DNA from: Euryarchaeota archaeon UBA552 | Lineage (GTDB): Archaea; Thermoplasmatota; Poseidoniia; Poseidoniales; Thalassarchaeaceae | Assembly: GCA_002499585.1 (NCBI GenBank) | Contig: DAMH01000010.1 | Coordinates: forward strand, 1 to 37,912 | DNA: 37,912 bases | Direction of reading: 5' to 3' | Shown: positions 32,318 to 37,912 of the stretch, in pieces | Position numbering within the stretch: the first letter of the stretch is position 1 | How the letters are laid out: each line of letters starts with the position of its first letter | Notes under the pieces: generated by a model | The model's database searches: none | Seen by the model: only the letters and a program-made list of their open reading frames with translations | What the model was told of the DNA's origin: nothing | Translations under genes and position numbers: made by a program

Positions 32318-35300
32318 ATGCGCCTCATGGCGAAGGGTCCGTGGACAGGCATACTTCTAGCGATATTGATGGTATTATTTTCAACAAATTCTCTGTTGGT
32401 CGAATCGGGATCACAAACGGAAACCGAGTTTCCCTCGGATGAAATTCGTCTGAGGTCCATTTCCAGCAACTCTCCTGGCCAGGTGCTGGGCCACATCGAC
32501 ACCCATGACACACTTTCGATCGGGAGACAGTTCGCCTGCGCTGTCACTGAGAACTCCAGCGTGGTATGCTGGGGAAGGACGGCCTTTGGTCAAACTGGAA
32601 TCGGAGTTGAAGGCAATATGGCCTATCATAACATGACATATGTGGACGCACTGGACGGAATGGGCATCGTAGAGGTCTCGGCACACCTAGACCACGCATG
32701 TGGCCTTACGGCCCAAGGAGCCGTCTACTGCTGGGGCAGCAACGTCGATGGCCGGATCGGCAACGGGCAAATCGGGGGGAATGTACTCGTCCCGACTCAG
32801 GCCCTACTGCCACAGGGCGTCGTCGCAAAGTCACTCTCGCAGGGGCCGAGTGCCCACACCTGCGCAATAAGCACCGATGGCGACCTGTATTGTTGGGGGC
32901 TAAACAACAGAGGGCAGGTTGGCAATGGGCAGTTATGTGCTAATTGGGGGACCACCTACACCAACCCATGCAGCAATGGCGGAACAGGAATACTGATCCC
33001 AGAATTAATCGCAATGCCCCCGGGAGTCACTGTTACGTCCGTCAGCGTGGGGGGCGAACACACGTGTGCCACGGGCAGCGATGGCGGGGTGTATTGCTGG
33101 GGGTCCGACATGAATTGCAGGGTCACCGGCGGTGACATCGTTTCCGATGACCCCATAACAGGGAATCAGGGTTGCAACTACTGGCATCATACACTCAGCC
33201 CGAGAAAGCTAACGATGTCAAACACGGAAGTCACAATCCAGGATGCACCAAACCTATCCTTTGTTCAGGCGGTCAGCGGTTGGGTGTTCTCCTGTGCGAT
33301 GACAGACTCTGGTGCCGGGATCTGCTGGGGCGCCAACACAGAGAGCCAGCAAGGGATCGGCAACAACAGCAACGAGCCCTTTGCCGTGGTGCCAACGCTG
33401 ATTCAAGGCCCTTCAGGAGAGAGCATGACAAGCATGTCCGCCACTACGGCCCAAGCGTGCGCCATGTACGACCAGACCGGGGCCTATTGCTGGGGCGATA
33501 ACTGGGGCGGCAACACGGGAGACTACAACGGTTCTAACGACATGATATGCAACTACACAGGCAACACAAATGGCGGTGGCAACCAAAACTGTCAGGATCG
33601 CGCAGCGCCTCATCAGGTCCACACAGGTGGGAATTACACAGCGGTTGTAATGGGCGCTGCGAACGCATGTGGCTTGGACGCCTCTAGCGACATCCACTGC
33701 TGGGGGGCCTATGCGTGGAACAACGTCAACCAGACTCAGCATCAGGTCTTCTGGGGGACTCGCGTACCTGAGCTCATGCAGCTCCCCGGTACGGCGAAGA
33801 TAGCGCTTGATGACCTAGATTCGGATAACGACGGGATCAACGCCCCATTCGACCTATGGGCCGAAGGCTGCCCATCTGGGTGGTATCAAGACGCCCCCAA
33901 CTCATGCCAAGAGTCCCCGCCCGGCTACTACGCTGAGGAGGGTCTGCCATGGAACCTCGTCATATGTGAGACCGGTACCTACCAACCCAACGGGGGGCAA
34001 GCGTCCTGCATAGACTCGATCCCTGGCTACCATGTCCCAATCGAGGGTGCATTGTCGCAGACCATATGCCCCGCTGGGTCGTACCAGCCCAACGCTGGAT
34101 CGCAGGCCTGTCTCCTCGCTGATCCCGGCCACATGGTCGAGACACCTGGGAAGACCTTCCAGTCTGCGTGCACGGTTGGTAGATACTCCTCAACATCCGG
34201 AGCCACCGCTTGCTTGAGGGCGAGCCCAGGATACTACGTAGATACGGCCTCAGCCACGGGGCAAACCCCCTGTCCACCTGGACGATATAGTTCCAACGAG
34301 GGATCCGTCTCATGCTCGTCGGCCTCGCCCGGGCAATACACCTCGGTCAATGCATCGACGCATCCAGAAACCTGCGAACCGGGTTCCTACCAGCCAGACT
34401 CGGCAGGTACAAGCTGCATTCTTGCTCCTGCCGGATTCTACGTCTCATCAGCGGGATCTACGTCCTTCCAAGCCTGCTTGTCTGGGATGTACCAACCCCT
34501 CCAGGGATCGATAGAATGCGAGGTGGCTCAACCGGGGTACTACACGTCTGGTGTTGGGTCCATTGATGCCATTGCCTGCGAACCCGGCTCTTACCAACCT
34601 AATAGTGGTGCTGACATGTGTCTCCCTGCGATACCCGGCACCTACGTCTCGAACGGAGCAGCCATCGAGTATGCCACCTGCACCACGGGCACATTCCAGC
34701 CAAATGCCGGTTCATCAGGTTGCTTGGTTGCAGATACTGGTCACTACGTAGTGGGGGAGGGTGCCAAGAACCAGATTCCATGCCCCGTGACGACCTACCA
34801 GCCCTTGACTGGCCAGACCAGTTGCGATGATGTCGAAGCAGGTTACTACACGGGTGTTTCAGGGTCTTCAAACCAGATACCCTGCGAGCCCGGTAGCTAT
34901 CAACCGATGGCGAAGTCCACGAGTTGCCGTGATTCCCCAGCTGGCCATTATGTCCAGGACAGTGCGGCCACAGAGTTCGTAGCATGCGTAGCGGGGACTT
35001 ACCAGCCAATGTCGGCCTCAACATCATGCCTTCAGGCGGATGAGGGCCACTTCGTGGACTCCAGCTCGCAACTAAGCCAGACAGCCTGCCAAAAGGGGAC
35101 CTACCAACCAAACACCGGCTCATTCGAGTGTTTACTTGCGGACAGGGGGCATTTCGTGGATACTACCGCTGCGACGGAGCAGACGCCCTGCCCGGCCGGC
35201 ACATATCAAACCAGGGAGGGACAGAGGTCCTGCACTTTCACCTCCACAGACTTCTTCTCGTCCGAACCGGGCTCAGTGGACCAGACTCCATGTCCGGCAG

Positions 35301-35443
35301 GCCAACATCAGCCGTTACCATCCCAAACAGAATGTGTCGATAAGCCCGATGATGGTGGTCTGTTGCCCGGTTTCGGACTCTATGCAGCTATGATCGCATT
35401 GCTCACTGCAGCAATTGGAGTCCGTTCTAAGCAAGACAGTTGA
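32318..35443 (+). CDS. Secreted RCC1-repeat and cysteine-repeat surface protein with PGF-CTERM-like anchor
   Basis: A 1041-residue protein. A signal peptide is at the N-terminus (GILLAILMVLFSTNSLL). Residues about 60-490 contain seven RCC1-like units with the pattern C-A-x(n)-G-x-x-x-CWG (for example HACGLTAQGAVYCWGSNVDG). A calcium-type loop, DLDSDNDGINAPFD, follows. From residue 518 there are about fifteen repeats of 34 residues, each with two Cys (for example CEPGSYQPNSGADMC then PGTYVSNG), similar to GCC2/GCC3 or ephrin-receptor-type Cys modules. The end has LLPGFGLYAAMIALLTAAIG and basic residues, a PGF motif plus helix as used by archaeosortase substrates. It is probably displayed on the cell surface. 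The gene is GC-rich. Adhesion or ligand binding is inference. Confidence 0.85.
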   Translation: MRLMAKGPWTGILLAILMVLFSTNSLLVESGSQTETEFPSDEIRLRSISSNSPGQVLGHIDTHDTLSIGRQFACAVTENSSVVCWGRTAFGQTGIGVEGNMAYHNMTYVDALDGMGIVEVSAHLDHACGLTAQGAVYCWGSNVDGRIGNGQIGGNVLVPTQALLPQGVVAKSLSQGPSAHTCAISTDGDLYCWGLNNRGQVGNGQLCANWGTTYTNPCSNGGTGILIPELIAMPPGVTVTSVSVGGEHTCATGSDGGVYCWGSDMNCRVTGGDIVSDDPITGNQGCNYWHHTLSPRKLTMSNTEVTIQDAPNLSFVQAVSGWVFSCAMTDSGAGICWGANTESQQGIGNNSNEPFAVVPTLIQGPSGESMTSMSATTAQACAMYDQTGAYCWGDNWGGNTGDYNGSNDMICNYTGNTNGGGNQNCQDRAAPHQVHTGGNYTAVVMGAANACGLDASSDIHCWGAYAWNNVNQTQHQVFWGTRVPELMQLPGTAKIALDDLDSDNDGINAPFDLWAEGCPSGWYQDAPNSCQESPPGYYAEEGLPWNLVICETGTYQPNGGQASCIDSIPGYHVPIEGALSQTICPAGSYQPNAGSQACLLADPGHMVETPGKTFQSACTVGRYSSTSGATACLRASPGYYVDTASATGQTPCPPGRYSSNEGSVSCSSASPGQYTSVNASTHPETCEPGSYQPDSAGTSCILAPAGFYVSSAGSTSFQACLSGMYQPLQGSIECEVAQPGYYTSGVGSIDAIACEPGSYQPNSGADMCLPAIPGTYVSNGAAIEYATCTTGTFQPNAGSSGCLVADTGHYVVGEGAKNQIPCPVTTYQPLTGQTSCDDVEAGYYTGVSGSSNQIPCEPGSYQPMAKSTSCRDSPAGHYVQDSAATEFVACVAGTYQPMSASTSCLQADEGHFVDSSSQLSQTACQKGTYQPNTGSFECLLADRGHFVDTTAATEQTPCPAGTYQTREGQRSCTFTSTDFFSSEPGSVDQTPCPAGQHQPLPSQTECVDKPDDGGLLPGFGLYAAMIALLTAAIGVRSKQDS
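33869..35340 (+). repeat. Tandem 102-bp coding repeats (about 15 units)
   Basis: In-frame units of 34 codons inside the surface protein gene. The consensus at protein level is C-x-x-G-x-Y-Q-P-x(6)-C-x(5)-G-x-Y-V-x(12). The units have diverged at the DNA level, so they are not recent identical copies, except for frequent CCTACCAACC-like steps. Two cysteines fourteen residues apart per unit suggest one disulfide each. Confidence 0.85.
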
Positions 35444-35452
35444 GTGTCAACT

Positions 35453-35527
35453 TGGTGCGCACGCCGGGACTTGAACCCGGGTAACGAGGTTGGGAACCTC
35501 GTATCATAACCGCTAGATCACATGCGC
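35453..35527 (-). tRNA. tRNA-Gly (anticodon CCC), CCA encoded
   Basis: The minus strand gives acceptor stem GCGCATG/CGTGCGC (A-T and T-G pairs inside). The anticodon stem is CGAGG/CCTCG with loop TTCCCAA, anticodon CCC. The T-arm is CCGGG-TTCAAGT-CCCGG. The discriminator is A at 35456 and CCA follows at 35453-35455. No intron. The gene lies ten bases after the surface protein stop on the opposite strand. Confidence 0.94.
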
Positions 35528-35626
35528 AAGAGAGGGTCGCTCTGTAGACCCAATACACACCAGAACAGGCACTTGATATGGTATTTTTCTGTGGGTGCTG
35601 GTTCCCATTCATGGGTAAAACCAGTT

Positions 35627-36217
35627 ATGTTCAAACGTTCGCTTGGCTTGGGTAGCCCTGTGAAAATCTCCAGGAATTTTGTCAGAGCGTTCGTTTTCGT
35701 ATTTGGACCAATGGTACTTTTATCCTACGTCGTTGGAGTAGGAAGGATGGATGATCCCGTACTGTTGTGGGGAGGGATCCCCGAATCTTGGAGGCCGTGG
35801 AATGTCACGTGTATGTTCATTGCTGCGGCGGGTTTTCTCATTGTCTGGTGGAAGTATCTGTATGCGTGGGATGAAGAGGCTGTTGAGTCGCTGACATGGC
35901 CATGGACTCAAACGGATGGTATCGGCGGGAATGCAAAAATTTTGTTCGCAATGGTTCTGATTTTGATACCATCCATGCTGTGGCTCGAATTAACCAGAAT
36001 CCATATCGAGTACGACTCCAATCTCACACAAGCGATGGTCATAGGAAATCTTTGGCTTGTGGTAGTTGGGAATCTGATATTGATCCTCTTGGGATGGAAT
36101 GCATGGAAAAGCGACATCAACGGGACTGACGCACTACCATTCGTCGGTTCTCTATTATTTGGGATTCAGGTCATCCTCAACGATGGCATGCTATGGGTGT
36201 GGAAATATCCCTGGTGA
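35627..36217 (+). CDS. Membrane protein of unknown function (about 196 aa)
   Basis: Not recognised. About five hydrophobic helices are visible: FVRAFVFVFGPMVLLSYVVG, CMFIAAAGFLIVWWKYLYAW, ILFAMVLILIPSMLWLELT, NLWLVVVGNLILILLGW and a last FVGSLLFGIQVIL. The N-terminus is basic (MFKRSLGLGSPVKISRN). The frame is open back to 35522 but that overlaps the tRNA-Gly gene, so ATG 35627 was chosen. A TATTTTT run at 35580-35586 may be its promoter. It stands 168 bases before the succinate dehydrogenase membrane subunit; a link to that complex is only possible. Confidence 0.65.
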   Translation: MFKRSLGLGSPVKISRNFVRAFVFVFGPMVLLSYVVGVGRMDDPVLLWGGIPESWRPWNVTCMFIAAAGFLIVWWKYLYAWDEEAVESLTWPWTQTDGIGGNAKILFAMVLILIPSMLWLELTRIHIEYDSNLTQAMVIGNLWLVVVGNLILILLGWNAWKSDINGTDALPFVGSLLFGIQVILNDGMLWVWKYPW

Positions 36218-36309
36218 AATGTTGAGAACTAGAATTTAGAATAAACCTGAACATAATTTACTGCTAAAAATCATAATTTTCGTATGGGTCAGTGGCCTCT
36301 GTTGAGATG

Positions 36310-36360
36310 AAGGGACCATGTACGCGAAAAATTACTTTTTTTCTGTGAAAAGGTCCCGAA
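36310..36360 (+). promoter_or_regulatory. Candidate promoter of the succinate dehydrogenase operon
   Basis: In the 168-base spacer before the sdh-like gene, an A/T run (GAAAAATTACTTTTTTTCTG, 36326-36345) looks like a TATA region about 40-60 bases before ATG 36386. It is flanked by an inverted repeat, GGGACC (36312-36317) and GGTCCC (36352-36357), which could be an operator or chance. Confidence 0.35.
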
Positions 36361-36385
36361 GAAAGGTCAGCCTTATGCAGTGCCT

Positions 36386-37201
36386 ATGCCGGATAGGTTC
36401 GGGGTGGCGGCGTTGCGGGGCTATCAGCGTCTTCCTTTAATCAAGGGTTTCGGGAAAACCCAGAGAATTGACAATTGGTGGAATCAGCCAATAATCATGG
36501 CTGCGGCCCTCGGTTTTGCCCTACTCTACACTTTCATCAGAGTTGTCTTGTTAGACGGAAGCATACATTATGAGAATCACAGGGTTACGTCACCAATCTT
36601 CTCTCCGGACATACTTCACATGTTCCACATAACCAATCATCCGGGTTGGATGAACTCGGCGATGCTGATTCTCTGGATTCCGTTTGGATTTCGCGGGACT
36701 TGCTACTACATGAGAAAGGTGTATCATCGGTCCTTTTTCCAAAATCCATCTGCATGTTTGGTTTCCAAGCCGCACATCAGTCACGGGATAGGTTATTCGG
36801 GTGAAAAAGGAATCTTCATTTTCAACAACATCCACAGATATATGCTGTACCTTGCCATAATTATACTATCGATGAAGTATTATGACGTTGTTCACACTAT
36901 GCAGTTTGATGGATCTTGGGGCTTCTCTGTCGGGACCTTGGTTTTGGCAATCGAGTCCTTCCTCCTAACCATGTATGTAATTTCATGTCATGCCTTCAGA
37001 CACCTGGTAGGCGGTGCTCTGAATCAGTGGAGAGGAAGAGGTTCCAACATAGGAGGCAGTCTATTCAGATTCTCAAGCAAACACAATGTAAATCATAATC
37101 TTTGGTTCTGGACATCTCTTACCATGGTTTTTCTCGGTGACATGTTCGTCCTTTCAGTAGCCGAAGGCCTGATCAGCGACCCTAGTTTCATAATTTGGTG
37201 A
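36386..37201 (+). CDS. Succinate dehydrogenase membrane (cytochrome b-type) subunit
   Basis: About 271 residues with five or so hydrophobic helices and many histidines that could bind haem (HMFHITNHPGW, HISHGIGYSG, NNIHRYMLYL, CHAFRHLVGG). CHAFRHLVGG is reminiscent of the membrane subunit of actinobacterial-type succinate dehydrogenases; I rely on memory for this. It would pass electrons between the iron-sulfur subunit and the quinone pool. The next gene, sdhA-like, starts four bases after its stop, which is the strongest support. The start could be GTG 36380 or ATG 36386. The order membrane subunit then SdhA suggests SdhB lies to the right, outside the window. Confidence 0.8.
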   Translation: MPDRFGVAALRGYQRLPLIKGFGKTQRIDNWWNQPIIMAAALGFALLYTFIRVVLLDGSIHYENHRVTSPIFSPDILHMFHITNHPGWMNSAMLILWIPFGFRGTCYYMRKVYHRSFFQNPSACLVSKPHISHGIGYSGEKGIFIFNNIHRYMLYLAIIILSMKYYDVVHTMQFDGSWGFSVGTLVLAIESFLLTMYVISCHAFRHLVGGALNQWRGRGSNIGGSLFRFSSKHNVNHNLWFWTSLTMVFLGDMFVLSVAEGLISDPSFIIW

Positions 37202-37205
37202 TGGC

Positions 37206-37912
37206 ATGTACGATTACGAGACTCATGAGCACGATGTGGTCGTAATTGGGGCCGGTGGCGCTGGACTTCGTGCGGCTATCGAAGCAAGTTCAATTGGAGT
37301 GAACGTAGCACTAGTTTGCAAGTCAATGCTAGGAAAGGCGCATACCGTCATGGCTGAGGGAGGAGCTGCGGCGGCTCTCGGTAACAAGGACGCCAGAGAC
37401 TCCTGGAAAACTCATTTCCGAGACACCATGAAGGGCGGTAAATACCTGAATGACTGGAGGATGGCACAGATACACGCTAAGGAGGCTCCAGACAGAATAA
37501 GAGAATTGGAAACTTGGGGAGCGGTATTCGATCGAACCAAAAAAGGTATGACCAATCAACGGAACTTTGGTGGACACACTTACCCTAGACTGGCGCATAT
37601 CGGTGATGCGACAGGGCTCGAAATAATTCGAACCCTCCAAGAGAAGGGCGTTCACATGGGGATGGATGTTTTCATGGAATTTACAGTATCCGACCTTTTC
37701 ATGCACGAGGGTCGAATCGCTGGCTGCCTCGCTTATGACCGTCAGAGAGGCAGAATCCATGTCTTCAAAGCCAAATCATTGGTTTTGGCCACTGGCGGTA
37801 TCACAAGATGTTGGTCAGTATGTTCGGGCTCGTGGGAATACACCGGTGACGGTCATGCCCTGGCATATTGGGCGGGTGCGGAAATGGGAGACATGGAATT
37901 TGTTCAATTTCA
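37206..37912 (+). CDS. sdhA: Succinate dehydrogenase/fumarate reductase flavoprotein subunit (cut by window edge)
   Basis: An open frame from ATG 37206 to the right edge, 235 codons seen. The dinucleotide fold is VVVIGAGGAGLRAAIEA. The segment GKAHTVMAEGGAAAALGN holds the His that carries covalent 8-alpha FAD in SdhA/FrdA. FGGHTYPRLAHIGDATG is the usual quinone-pathway SdhA segment of the archaeal/actinobacterial type, followed by LVLATGGITRCW. SdhA oxidises succinate to fumarate in the cytoplasm-facing head. The rest of the protein, including the active-site Arg and His/capping domain, lies beyond the window. It starts four bases after the membrane subunit, so both are in one operon. Confidence 0.95.
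   Translation, partial: MYDYETHEHDVVVIGAGGAGLRAAIEASSIGVNVALVCKSMLGKAHTVMAEGGAAAALGNKDARDSWKTHFRDTMKGGKYLNDWRMAQIHAKEAPDRIRELETWGAVFDRTKKGMTNQRNFGGHTYPRLAHIGDATGLEIIRTLQEKGVHMGMDVFMEFTVSDLFMHEGRIAGCLAYDRQRGRIHVFKAKSLVLATGGITRCWSVCSGSWEYTGDGHALAYWAGAEMGDMEFVQF

Noticed and set aside
34599..35123. Minus-strand open frame of 174 codons inside the Cys-repeat gene
   Set aside because: It is a by-product of the GC-rich repeats on the opposite strand and has no recognisable features.
33869..35340. Regular 102-bp periodicity that might be taken for a CRISPR or satellite array
   Set aside because: The period is a multiple of three, stays in one reading frame and conserves Cys, Gly and Tyr codons, so it is a protein repeat.
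35522..35626. Upstream extension of the membrane protein gene at 35627
   Set aside because: It would overlap the tRNA-Gly gene and adds a Cys/His-rich stretch unlike a membrane protein N-terminus.
37329..37760. Minus-strand open frame of 143 codons near the right edge
   Set aside because: It is antisense to the sdhA-like gene, whose FAD motifs are clear.

Overview
The window looks like a piece of an archaeal chromosome, most likely a marine euryarchaeon of the Poseidoniales (Marine Group II) type. The lineage is an inference from gene content; no marker gene was searched. Archaeal or eukaryote-like signs are the L7Ae-S28e-L24e ribosomal cluster, deoxyhypusine synthase, Cdc48, the PyrB/PyrI pair, a geranylgeranyl reductase, TATA-like boxes close to start codons, and a PGF-type C-terminal sorting signal. 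Mixed in are genes of bacterial type: UvrB, CcmF, an SdhA-type flavoprotein, a sulfotransferase-like gene and a small Hc1-like histone H1 protein. Genes are tightly packed on both strands. No gene-free stretch exceeds 300 bases; the longest gap is about 256 bases (13664-13919) and is very AT-rich. No insertion sequence, CRISPR array, rRNA or integrase was seen.

Layout. 1-4.9 kb (minus): geranylgeranyl reductase, CcmF haem lyase, FKBP-type prolyl isomerase and a membrane-anchored cupredoxin cut by the left edge. Together they suggest membrane lipid or quinone saturation and export/maturation of redox proteins. 4.9-11.5 kb (plus): UbiD-UbiA (quinone head-group decarboxylation and prenylation), UvrB, deoxyhypusine synthase and the Hc1-like protein. 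11.5-13.7 kb (minus): a class-III aminotransferase and a translationally coupled unknown gene. 13.9-18.6 kb (mostly plus): a PRC-barrel protein, tRNA-Ile (minus), PRPP synthase, L7Ae, S28e, L24e and a MutS-family ATPase with an N-terminal helix-hairpin-helix region. 18.6-20.9 kb (minus): a sulfotransferase-like protein and pyrB-pyrI. 21-23.8 kb: an aldo/keto reductase, a SAP-domain membrane protein, a TtuA/Ncs6-type tRNA thiolation enzyme and a small membrane protein.

23.8-30.5 kb (minus) is a five-gene run read as Cdc48, PRC-barrel, DUF4350-like, DUF58 and a polytopic membrane protein. It resembles the MoxR-DUF58 type of membrane module, but the neighbouring AAA+ gene is Cdc48. 30.6-35.4 kb (plus) is visibly more GC-rich. 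It holds an aldehyde dehydrogenase and a 1041-residue surface protein made of RCC1-like repeats, about fifteen 34-residue cysteine repeats and a PGF-CTERM-like anchor. After tRNA-Gly (minus), 35.6-37.9 kb (plus) carries a small membrane protein and the start of a succinate dehydrogenase operon (membrane subunit, then SdhA cut by the right edge).

The respiratory theme (quinone synthesis, cytochrome maturation, cupredoxin, succinate dehydrogenase) fits an aerobic organism. The strongest candidates for new biology are the Cdc48-PRC-DUF4350-DUF58 run, the repeat-built surface protein, the membrane-tethered SAP protein and the Hc1-like protein.
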